DNA of 64,000 bases from Apostichopus japonicus (taxonomy: Eukaryota; Echinodermata; Holothuroidea; Aspidochirotida; Stichopodidae). Every line of letters begins with the position of its first letter. Position 1 is the stretch's first letter. This document shows, piece by piece, positions 39,501 to 48,950 of this stretch. Made by a program: the position numbers and the translations under genes. The DNA lies in NCBI RefSeq assembly GCF_037975245.1, contig NC_092574.1, positions 26,022,713 through 26,086,712 on the forward strand. Reading direction: 5' to 3'. The notes beneath the pieces were generated by a model. The model was not told where the DNA came from, did no database searches, and saw only the letters and a list, made by a program, of their open reading frames with translations.

Positions 39501-41681
39501 ACAAGCTTAAAGTTTAAGGTTTTAGTTGCAAAATTATTTGAATATTTTGTGGTACTCAAAGTGTTTGAGTGACAAAAATATTGAGGTTTGAATCTAATGT
39601 AATCTAATTACCTATTTGTGTGGGAATACTACGAATGAAATATAAAATTCCAACTTCAATGTTTTGATTAAAACTCTAGTTTTTGCTTTGGTAAGATTGC
39701 TGACTAAATGCAAAAGCAATGATAGCTGTCATAATCTCACCTTACACCTACTTTGGTTTGTTTAAAATGGTCTCTTTATGCGGTGATCATCCTAATAACT
39801 TGCTGAAGAGTAACAATTTCAGCCCAGTTGGTCTCTATGCATTTACACTGGTGTTAGACAGATCTATGGTGGAAGTCTTGTATGTGTAGACAGAGTATCA
39901 ATTTGAATTTAGTGTAAACAGGTGTTCTTTTGAGGTACAGTACACTATAGTAGTAAACTTATCTATGTTAAGTTTGGTTCCTCATTGCAGTTCCTTAGCT
40001 TGATTAGACAAGTTTCATATCAGTTGATGAGAAGGAAATGAACATTTTAATATTGACATTTTGTATAACAAGGAGTGTAATTTCTGAGGTTTGTTTATCA
40101 TATAAGACTAGGCTTTTGTACGGTCAAAGGCTGCTGCAGGTACTACTTTCCCTTTTGTTTTGCAAGTTGGCCATCTTTACATTACATTAGTTTGTTGCTA
40201 TGTTATACTAGATAAAAGGCTGGAAAATGAATCATGAGATGATGATGATGAGATTTCATGAGATTTGCTGTCAGTTCTGTGATAGAATTGAGTATCACAT
40301 GAACCTTATTTTGATAAAATTTTAAAAATTATTATGTGGATCCCCCTTAGTAAGTACAGGTAACTCATTGAAGTTGGTGAAGGTCAAAGGTCGACATATG
40401 TCAAACTCTATGAACTTTGTAAACACATGAATAACAAAAGTAAAGCTTGTATGTACATACCTAATGTGTGGGTCCATACTATTGAGTACAACAACAGCTT
40501 TATTTCTTACTTGAGGTTGCCAGAATAACTTGGATTCACTTCATACTTGGTATAGTGATCCACCCTTATTAAGTACAAGAACTTTGTCTGCAGTTAACAT
40601 TAAATGTTGATATGTGAAATTTGACAAGGAATCAGTCAGCCAATTGGCTTTCTGGTTGTTATAAGCAATATACAGTATATTTTTTGCTATTGGAATATCC
40701 CTTCCACTGTGCAATGTATTCAGATTCTGCAGCATTGCTGCTCTAGTTTTCTGTTGTTAGGATACATTCCACAGATATATTTTTAGCAGAAGTATTGGAC
40801 ATTGTTAAATTACATATTTTGTTGTTGTGTTCCAGAGGACATTCGAAAAATGAAAGCGGAGTATGATAATGGTGATGAAGCAACCAAAGAATTCCTGGAG
40901 AAGAAATATGGCAGGAAAAACCTCAGACGGCTCTTTGAAGACAGTTGCAGCGAAATGTGGATTTTTAAGAACAGCAAAAATTGTCCTTCTTGTGGTAGCA
41001 GCATTCAGGTGAGTGTATCACTACTTGGTGGTTGGTTGGTGGTTGCACAAATCCGAGAGTCCCTGAGGGCCCAGTGCAGCATCGGGCCCACTAGCATCAT
41101 CATCGATCCGCTGTGAGGTTTGCTTGCATGATGTTGAAAAGCCTGAGATTTTACAAATCTCACTTTCGCATTCCTATCAAATCAATTTAATCTACAGTTG
41201 CAACGGCACATTTACAGTACCTTGTATCCAAGACAACTGACAAAAATTTAGGAAATAAAATTTGACATAAATTAATGTTAAGCATTTTGGAAGGCTTTGT
41301 TAAGATTTCTTTATTCAGATTGATTTGGTTTATGATCAATCTAGTAGACTGTATAAACTTAGTGACCAATGGCAAGCTGCTCTTTTAATAATATGTTCTC
41401 ATTTTGCTATTCTTTCTTTCCGATAGAAAATTGATGGCTGTAACAAGATGACATGCTCAAAGTGTCACTCTTACTTCTGTTGGTTGTGCATGAAGAGACT
41501 CTCCAAGGCTAACCCATATCTTCATTTCCAAACAATCAACTCACCGTGTCACAATCTCTTATTTCAAGGGATCGAAAATGGGGGAAGGCAAGACAATGAG
41601 GAGGAGGAGGATGATGAATTTTTGGGTGACAATTGGCTGGATGTAGAAGAAAATTTAGAACAGTTGATTCAGCTCTTGTGA
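30514..41681 (+). CDS. RNF14: RNF14-type RBR E3 ubiquitin ligase, six coding exons
   Basis: Coding exons: 30514-30694, 31613-31761, 37465-38043, 38658-38886, 40836-41008 and 41427-41681; all GT-AG and phase-consistent, giving 521 residues (human 474). An N-terminal RWD domain (about 8-140, with DEITALSSIY and a DYPSCKSPQF segment) is followed by RING1 (from C245, CQIC...CEHVYCKLC), IBR (from C334, CPRNAC...CHLAFCTLC) and RING2 (from C429, CPSC...CWLC). C442 in DGCNKMTC is the expected catalytic cysteine that accepts ubiquitin from the E2. The C-terminal tail is acidic. In mammals RNF14 was described as an androgen-receptor coactivator (ARA54) and takes part in clearing translation factors trapped on stalled ribosomes. 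The start chosen is the conserved MSDSDDQEDE; an in-frame upstream ATG at 30373 precedes a splice acceptor and is probably noncoding. Intron 2 contains a large minisatellite and a transposon. Confidence 0.95.
32280..32531 (+). repeat. 42-bp minisatellite, left part (RNF14 intron 2)
   Basis: About six copies of a unit whose core is TATGACCTGTTAATGTTGT followed by a TATGCCATTCTTATGACTA-like word. The array is interrupted at 32532 by a DNA transposon and resumes at 34920 in the same unit register. Confidence 0.9.
32532..34919. mobile_element. Non-autonomous DNA transposon, 2.39 kb, TIR plus TCTT target duplication
   Basis: GGGCAGGTCCAAGCTATT at 32532-32549 is repeated as its exact reverse complement at 34902-34919. 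Both ends are flanked by TCTT (32528-32531 and 34920-34923), and removing the element plus one TCTT restores an uninterrupted minisatellite unit. Inside are eight copies of TGTGACGTACGGGACA or near-copies: 32555, 32726, 32921, 32937 and 34563 in plus orientation, and 34375, 34394 and 34726 inverted. They are probable transposase-binding subterminal repeats. A 250-bp triplicate fills the middle. No transposase-like open frame exists, so it would need help in trans. A 4-bp duplication is compatible with several superfamilies; I do not assign one. Confidence 0.9.
33190..33935. repeat. Three tandem copies of a ~250-bp unit inside the transposon
   Basis: The word AATTCTAGCTTTGTTAGACC recurs at 33211, 33462 and 33711 (spacing 251 and 249 bp), each followed by nearly the same 230 bp through CTCTATAGACCTA. 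The copies differ by a few substitutions and 1-bp indels. No coding potential is seen in them. Confidence 0.9.
35076..35142. repeat. Perfect 29-bp inverted repeat in the minisatellite
   Basis: Arms at 35076-35104 and 35114-35142 are exact reverse complements with a 9-base spacer. The right arm is an inverted fragment of the minisatellite unit. The same structure is present 851 bp downstream at 35927-35993. Confidence 0.9.
35927..35993. repeat. Second copy of the 29-bp inverted repeat
   Basis: Identical arms and spacer to 35076-35142, copied with the surrounding ~850-bp block of the array. The copy shows that the inversion came before the block duplication. Confidence 0.9.
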
Positions 41682-42109
41682 GAGACAGACTTTTATCAGT
41701 TAGGTTGGAAGGGAAGGTGTGAATGAGATTAAATTATGTTGACCATATTTTTGTAATAGGAATCGTGGTGATAACTTTGAAGGTGGAATGTGCAGCCTGG
41801 GGAAGGGGGAGAAGGGGAGGGGATGTCTCCCACCTTTGGGACAACTTTATTATCAGCCATTAATAGCATTTATGGTAAATTGACGTGGTACACTGCCTAC
41901 CGAGTTTACCATTATCCCTCCCCAACTCCTCAGGCCAAACATAATATCTTAGTAGAGTAATACTTCCAGGATCTGACTTTGAGATGAATTGTTTAGATAG
42001 CACTGAAACTCGTCTGAAAGACAATGACTTACTTTCTCTGGTTATCGTCAATTAACGGTGGCAGTTTGTACTAAAAGAAATTATATCAGTAACAAGAAGT
42101 ATTTATACA

Positions 42110-42115
42110 AATAAA
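42110..42115 (+). terminator. Probable RNF14 polyadenylation signal
   Basis: AATAAA about 430 bp after the RNF14 stop codon is followed directly by a GT-rich stretch (42117-42134), the usual arrangement for cleavage and polyadenylation. A second AATAAA near 42763 is an alternative. Confidence 0.5.
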
Positions 42116-42134
42116 AGGTGTGCAAGGTGTGGCG

Positions 42135-44749
42135 ACTCAGCTAACCACTCATGTCTGTAGACCAAAACTTGTAGGAACTGTAGAATACTTCTTCAGCTGT
42201 AGACATGCTTGGAGTTTTCGGTATCCTTAGGACCAACCTTAAGTGAAAGTGTTCAATTTCTCCGAAAAGGCCACACCCAGGTATGTTTGTCATACAATGT
42301 TGAATCATTAAGACATGAGTTTCCTAATTTCACATTCATCATTTTGATTCTGTCATCTTTCGGGAAACAAGTGAGCTTGAAGCATTGATCATTTCAACTC
42401 TTGGGAATGTTTGAGGTATCTGGTTAATTGGCAGAGATATATTTTATTTTCCTTTACATCAAACCATGACAATATTATCTCACTTTAATTGAGCCAGGTT
42501 GCTCCAGGTATGGAAATCATTTTATTTGTAGAATCACATCCTTGGAAGTGTTTTGGAAACCTCTAGAAAATTATTATCATACTAAGATTGGTAGTTAATA
42601 CTGATGACTTTATAAGCCCTATGAGTGATTAATTGTCGATTGTGGAACCTTCAGGAGCTCGATCAATAATTTTCATTCTGACCATTCTCGATTAGTTTCA
42701 CAAGAACATGGTCAGAATGAAAATTCCTGATCGAGCCGTGCCTTGCATTTCACAACCATGAATAAAATACGCAATAAGTCCAAACTACAGGCTTTGTCTA
42801 TGAACTGAGAGCTGTGGCATTTTCAAAGCATTTTTGCAATGCATTAATACAATGACTTGCAGTTTATAAACAAAAGCATTATAAGATATGCTTGTCCTTG
42901 CTGCAACATTCAATATTCGGGAACAGAAGCACAGTTGCAATAATGTTACTGAAGTCTACTACTCAGCACTGAAAGGCTGGATTTAGGTTGGTGAATTGAT
43001 AAGTGGAGTAAAGGATATTTTATCTGAAAATTGTTTAGTAGGTTCATGGCCAAATGAACTGCCAAATCATGGCCAAATCACTGTCAAGGAAGATTTCCTC
43101 TTTGTTAATTACATTATTAATTACATGCCAGAAGTAGCTAAAACTTTGGACATAATTTAAATCCACCCAAGCAAAAGAAAAAAAGAGGACATGTCTGGTG
43201 CATCCGTAAAAAAGGTAACCGTTCATTGGTTAACCTAACATGAAGTTGCAATGTATAATCGAACTGGTGGGCTTAGACACAGGTAAACCTTAGCAGAATC
43301 CTAATATTAGCTGTAATCAAGGCTCACAATGTCTTTCTCCATTTTGAATGAAAGCTGCATTTTCTGTAGAATTTCTGCGATCTGATGGTGCCATATTCAA
43401 CTGCTAAATGGAAGACCAGGTCACTGAAGTCATAATCTAGTTACCTGAAGAAAAATCTTTTACTTTAGTTTAATACCAAAATTGGAATGGTATAAAGAAA
43501 TAAGGCACAAGGTTTGCAATGAATCAAGATTACTCATTTATTCAATTTGATGCAAACTTTTCTGTACAGGACTTAACCGTTAATCCCTCATTTATTAGGA
43601 GCTATCTAATAAGTCTAATCTGGTGGACCGCTTACTTAACATGAGTGGTATTTAATTGGACGTGACTATTCCATCGTTTGGATAGAATGACACAAGTCAA
43701 CCCAACTGAATATGCAGCTCTAAGAAAGTACTGGAACTGTTCGAAATATTTAATTATTATTCAAGAGGTAAAATTTGCGCTGATGTATTCGGTGTCATTT
43801 ATTTTATGTTGGTTTTAAGACATGTTAAAGAGAGAATATATTCATGTAATCACAAGGCAATACAATATTTGTACTTTATTTGTCATTTGGTTCCACAAAG
43901 GTTTAATAGTAACATTTTACATGCGATAAATCCTGCAAAGCTGACTAGTGTTGATCTTGGCGAAAATTAAATTCAGGTGTCGATAAGTTTCCAACCATGA
44001 ACATTCTCGGAAATGCTTATCAGCCTCATCCATCATATCCAATTAATGGCAATCAGCTTTATAAAACATTGAAACATAGTATAAATTTATTTCTTATAGT
44101 TTTTATAGTAGGTACTGAAGCTTTTGGCTTGGGGTTCAATGAAAGATGAAGACGTTTATAAAAAGGTGTTCAACACTTCATTCTTCTCCTACTGTAAATG
44201 TTCCCACAAGTAGCAAGGAAAAGTTGTGAGGAAAAAGTTTGACAACTAATGACTAACAATTATTTAACATTATCAAAACATCACATAACCTTTGACAAAC
44301 CTATGGTATACTTTCACCAAAAACCAATAGTGAAAACTCATTTAGGGGAATTCAGTACCCATGTATGGTTGTATTTGTTGAGTTCCCTTGTTTTTATAAT
44401 ATATTTTGACTAATTATCTCGCATCTCCATTGAGAACTGAGTAATGGGTACTCGCACACCAAGTACACATTCATCCAAATTTTGCATTGTGAATTATTCA
44501 ACTAGTCTTACAATTCAAGGTATCACATTAACACAACTGCAATAATTGCTGACATGCCTTTTGATTGTGGTTAGGAAATCAAAGACCTACTGTACAGACA
44601 GCCGGATGGCTGAATGCTGAGTGCACCAAATGTGCATAAACTGGTGATATAAACTGTTGTCTCCCAATACAGTAGATAAGTCAGCCATATTACTTTGAAG
44701 TCTTCAATAAGAAATACAAAACAAGATGTAAATTCATATGCAAAGTGAT
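42135..44749. other. Intergenic sequence between RNF14 and the hAT-like gene
   Basis: No exon is recognised on either strand. It includes the inverted repeat at 42657-42736. For the minus-strand gene that ends at 44750, the nearest AATAAA on its strand is at 44091-44086, which would give a 3' untranslated region of roughly 660 bases. Confidence 0.5.
42657..42736. repeat. Foldback inverted repeat, 29-bp arms
   Basis: Arms at 42657-42685 and 42708-42736 match as reverse complements at 27 of 29 positions, around a 22-base loop. It could be the remains of a miniature inverted-repeat element or a structured RNA. No target duplication was recognised. Confidence 0.75.
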
Positions 44750-47077
44750 TTATCTAGCTTCTAAAATTGGCATGTCATTGCATTCACCAGACTTTGCATT
44801 TGACTTGACCTTTTCCAGTCTCTTCCTCAAGTGAGGATTAATAAGAGCATTAGGAACTCTCCTTAATCCACAGTGAGATCTCAGGCATGCTGAGAGGGTG
44901 ATTGTCTTTAAATACCTCCTCGAATTGGTCCTGACGTCCCTCATGAGTGTCACCATCTTGTCGGAGGCAGTCTTGGAATACGGTAATGAAAGAAAGAAAC
45001 GTAGGATCTCGTGGAGGTGCTGGAATCTGTTCATCCCGGTCGGAGTTTTTCTGCTCAGCACAAACTTCCAGAAAGACGACGGTGAGAGCAAAATGTCATC
45101 ACTGGGCAATCCGAGAAGACAAACTGACCGCCACTCTTCCTCCATCGACCTCTTTGACCAGTCTGGGTGCAGGAAATTAGCAAAGAACTCCATCAGTGAG
45201 GGAGGATCAGTGTTGTAGGCGTTAACAGGATTGATGATATTGATAAACTTATAGATTGGATGAGTGAAATCAAACCTGGACTGGATCTGAACTATGAGTG
45301 CTTTATAAAACTCTCGAGCTGAATTGAGAGCAAAAACCACATCTGAGTCATCGAACATTAACTGGAGTTCCTGCATGTGCAACGTCAGAGCGCTTGTGGC
45401 CTCGTAACCGATATAAACTTGGGAGAGGGGCAAGTAGGCATCTTCCTCGTTCACCTGAAGTTTAAGAAAATCAGTCTGTACATCCAGGTATTCTTTAGTC
45501 ATGAAAGACTTTGCGAGGAGCGAAACCAGTTCTTGCACTTCTTTCTCTATGTGATAAAACAGTGGCTCTTCTTTCTGAAAGATGGAACAGAAATTGTCGA
45601 TGACACCCAGGACGTAGTCCATGAACAATGCCATGACTCTCATGATGGGACTGAGTAAGACTTCGAGTACTAGGTCATGGCCATTGTTGGACTCCTCCAT
45701 GACAACGTTGGTGAAGTGAACCTGTAGTTCAGGCCACTTGCTCACGACTAGTTTCACTATGCTCTGATCTGAGAGCCACAGCGTCTGACCGGGTGTGAGC
45801 CTCTTATCCACATCGGATGTGTAGAACTTTTCAAAAGTCACAAGAGAAGGAGCCTGTGTCATTGATGACAATGAGGTGACAAAATGATGATGAATAATAT
45901 GTAGGAAATCTTCAAGATTGCTTGGCAGGCTCTCACAGGCAGTAGAGGTGGAAAGTTTGATCATGTGAATCGGACATTTTATCGACACCACCCACGGGTA
46001 ATCTTCCCTAATCATGCCACTTAGTGACTGCGAGTCTTCCTCGGCATTGGAAATGTCACTACGAAATCCTATCCAATTCTTCATTGGGACACCTGCCAGC
46101 TCAATCTTCTTCATGCAGTCCTTAAATTTACCATAAACGTTGTGATGTGAAGTATCGCATTCTACAAATTCTAAGAGATCGACTTCCATCTTCAAATCCT
46201 CATTAGAGAAAGAAACAAAGATAGATGCAAGTTTACTCTTCTTAGCTTTGTCTATAGCCTCCTCAATTACCACAGAGAAAAGAGTCGTTTTTAATTTTTC
46301 TACCAGAATATCTTTAAAGAAAGGCGCAAAGCCTTGTCTGACCATGTTTGTGGCTTTTTGTTTACCAAGATGAATCTTCTTGATAGCAGTTCCCACGGCT
46401 GGTAGATCCTTGATCATAGCGACAAGACGATCAACAAGACTAAGAGGGAGATTGTATTCAACAATGAAAGCTACAATCTGAGCTTCAGCTAGCTGGGTCT
46501 GCAGGGAAAGATCAGGCTTCTCTGCCCTACGGTGAAATTTTTCCAACAAGGCAACACCCTTATTCTCTTCAGAGGTACCAGCACTGTCTTGTATTCTCTC
46601 TACTGGGATAAACTCCTGTAGTTCTTTATTTATCCTGCTGGCTTCACCTCTTCTCATGGCTTTCTCATTTTCTATGTGCTTCTGACGCATAGAGTGACGG
46701 GTCAGTTGGGCTTTCCCTTTGTCTACGCTAATGTCGCATTCACATACCATACAAAATGCATAGCCATCGTTAGTACTCTCTGTCAACCATAACTCGTATT
46801 CTGGAACCATTTCCCATTCTTTACGATACTTCTTAGATGACCTCGCAGGCTTCTTTTTCAGTCTTGTAGTAGACGATTCAGGATCAGATTGTCCTTGAAC
46901 ATTCAAGGTCTCAGTATTTTCTGCTGACTGAATGTTAATAATTGATGGATGGTTCTGGTCTCCATAACTACCATCTTCAGCTTGCACGATGGTTATTTCA
47001 ATCTGGTCTACATTTTCATCAGCCAACTGTTCAATAATGTCTGATGCAAGCTGCTGATCTAGTGAACAATCTTCCAT
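44750..47077 (-). CDS. BED zinc finger/hAT-transposase-like protein, probably domesticated
   Basis: An uninterrupted 775-residue frame. A BED-type finger uses C109, C112, H128 and H134, after a basic KKYRKEWE lead. A hAT-like body follows (about 175-640). The C-terminus (about 688-738, LHEILRFFLSLPYS...RRYLKTITL) resembles the hAT dimerisation region. Compared with the recalled family pattern, the DEST-type motif reads IEEAID (E272 for the first Asp), the GFGSD motif keeps D341, QTRW reads QTLW (L433), and the SNADxER motif is SKTASDK. Loss of several catalytic positions in an intact frame suggests a host gene with a DNA-binding or regulatory role, not an active transposase. The ATG directly follows an acceptor-like TTTATTCAG, so an upstream 5' exon is likely. 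No terminal inverted repeats were noticed around it. It lies between RNF14 and NARS2, opposite to both. Confidence 0.85.
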   Translation of the reverse strand: MEDCSLDQQLASDIIEQLADENVDQIEITIVQAEDGSYGDQNHPSIINIQSAENTETLNVQGQSDPESSTTRLKKKPARSSKKYRKEWEMVPEYELWLTESTNDGYAFCMVCECDISVDKGKAQLTRHSMRQKHIENEKAMRRGEASRINKELQEFIPVERIQDSAGTSEENKGVALLEKFHRRAEKPDLSLQTQLAEAQIVAFIVEYNLPLSLVDRLVAMIKDLPAVGTAIKKIHLGKQKATNMVRQGFAPFFKDILVEKLKTTLFSVVIEEAIDKAKKSKLASIFVSFSNEDLKMEVDLLEFVECDTSHHNVYGKFKDCMKKIELAGVPMKNWIGFRSDISNAEEDSQSLSGMIREDYPWVVSIKCPIHMIKLSTSTACESLPSNLEDFLHIIHHHFVTSLSSMTQAPSLVTFEKFYTSDVDKRLTPGQTLWLSDQSIVKLVVSKWPELQVHFTNVVMEESNNGHDLVLEVLLSPIMRVMALFMDYVLGVIDNFCSIFQKEEPLFYHIEKEVQELVSLLAKSFMTKEYLDVQTDFLKLQVNEEDAYLPLSQVYIGYEATSALTLHMQELQLMFDDSDVVFALNSAREFYKALIVQIQSRFDFTHPIYKFINIINPVNAYNTDPPSLMEFFANFLHPDWSKRSMEEEWRSVCLLGLPSDDILLSPSSFWKFVLSRKTPTGMNRFQHLHEILRFFLSLPYSKTASDKMVTLMRDVRTNSRRYLKTITLSACLRSHCGLRRVPNALINPHLRKRLEKVKSNAKSGECNDMPILEAR

Positions 47078-47360
47078 CTGAATAAAGATAGAAAACCAAC
47101 AAAATCAATTTAATGCATAATCAATATGCAAATAACATTTATTTTGTGAACATTTTAATTCCCTGGCCTCTGGTCTTCATCCCACACTTTCTGCAGATAC
47201 AAAACCAATGTCTAACCACAGATGTGCTAATGAGAAGGCTTTCCAATGAAACAGATTCCCTTTGTAGTGAACTTGTTGCCGCAAAGGACACCGTCTTTGT
47301 TAACTAACTTATTAGCTCTTAATGGTATTCTTCATCATATAAGACTTAGGTTATGACACA

Positions 47361-48272
47361 ATCTTCTTCTTCTTCTTCCAGTATAGTGCTAACTTCAACT
47401 TTGAAGACTCATGCACTTGATTGACAGGTTGGCTATGTGGACATTAGTCTAACTGGATTAGGTTTTTAAAAGCTTCAACAGATTGGGCCCTAATAGACTC
47501 CTCAGATAGATAGTTCCAATCACGTACAGTACCGGGGAAAAAAGACATCCTATAATAGTCTCTAGAACAATGTGGATTATGATAGGCTTGGGTGTTTTTA
47601 CATCTGGTTTGAACTTGATGGTTCTTTGAAGTAAGATATTGTGCTGGATCAATGGCTACCAACTGGTTCTGCATTTTGTAGAACATTGTCAACCTCGATA
47701 TTCTACGTCTTTCAGCAAGAGGTTTCCAACCTAGATCTTGGAGCATCGTCCCAACACTTGAAGTGGGGTGGTAACGATGGAGGGCAAACCTTGCACCACG
47801 TCTTTGAACCATTTCAATTTTATGTATCAGTTTATTGATATAAGGGTCCCAAACAGTGTTGCTGTACTCCAGGATTGGCCTAACTAGTGCCTTGTAAGCT
47901 TGTTGTTTGACACTGGTATTTCTGATGTTAATATTGCGACAAAGGAAATTGAGGACGTCTGTTGCTTTAGAGGTGAGGTAGTCTACCTGCTTATCCCAAC
48001 CTAAATCGTGAGTGATGTGAACTCCCAGATATTTGATAAACTGGACGTGCTTAAGTTCAAAACCATGGAGGGTGTAGGCAAAAAATCTTTGGTTGCATTT
48101 GATACTAATGACTTCACATTTTTCGGGGTGGAATTCCATCATCCATTTCTTTCCCAGTTTTGTAGGGTATCTACTGTAGGTCTTTCTGCATAAGCTTGGC
48201 GTCCATTTCAATCTTCATTGCCATGTAGATCTTAGTGTCATCAGCAAATGCCCTACAGTACTTTGTCTGCTA
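47361..48272 (-). mobile_element. 5'-truncated, frameshifted non-LTR retrotransposon 3' end
   Basis: Read on the minus strand, a reverse-transcriptase palm fragment with the FADD catalytic motif (48237-48248) is followed by a stop and a frameshift. The thumb and C-terminal region (FIKYLGVHI, LVRPILEYSNTVWDPY, VQRRGARF) then stays open from about 48165 to 47444. The sequence loses similarity upstream of about 48272, as expected of 5' truncation. A GAA-type microsatellite at 47381-47361 marks the 3' tail. The overall style resembles CR1/L2/Rex-like elements. The longest open frame (255 codons from 48211) begins at an artefactual methionine. It is a dead copy. Confidence 0.85.
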
Positions 48273-48950
48273 AATTTTATAGTGGTGTAGAAGACCCAAA
48301 TTGGCAGGGGTTTACTGTACAGTAGATAATCCTTAATGCTCTAGTTCAAATTTGCAATTTCGACACGATAGTGGTTGGTCTGAACTGATTTCAAATGCCA
48401 TAATTTCCATAAATAGATTGATTGTTCGTATAATTGAATGCATGAAAGGCTAAGTAAATGCTTATGGACTGATGTTCAAAACCTGTCAATCAGAAGTTTG
48501 AAAGTTGAAAAAGATTATCCAGTCCTTAATTTGTTATCAATGAGCATAGTGTCTTAGTTAAATCGTTTGTATAAACATCTCACTTCAAATCCCCGGTACT
48601 CCGTCACTCTTCCCATGTACCGTACGTCTAAGCCTACACATGATTGATATTACCAGAGATTTCCACCAAGGTGGATCTTTACTATTACTGATGGTTCTGG
48701 ATGTGTACACTTTTAAATTCTGTCGCGAAAATAGCCCTTCCACAGAATCAAAATTTACAATGTACATAGACTATCTATAGAAGAGCTGGAAGTGAAAAAC
48801 GTTTCGCTATATGAATAAAAGTTATGTTCATTTATGATCATATTTATTTTAGCAATATTTGGTAAGCTTAAATTAAGAAAACAACATCTTAAATATTTCT
48901 TACCATTTTTCTTAAAATCTTTGCCGACTATTTCGTGACATTAAAGGGAA
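48273..48950 (+). other. NARS2 upstream region
   Basis: No exon is recognised. The interval separates the retrotransposon fragment from the NARS2 start and would hold the NARS2 promoter. It may also hold the 5' exon of the minus-strand hAT-like gene. I see no clear TATA box. Confidence 0.35.

Noticed and set aside
47444..48211. 255-codon frame as a functional gene
   Set aside because: It begins after a frameshift inside a reverse-transcriptase domain and is the remains of a truncated retrotransposon.
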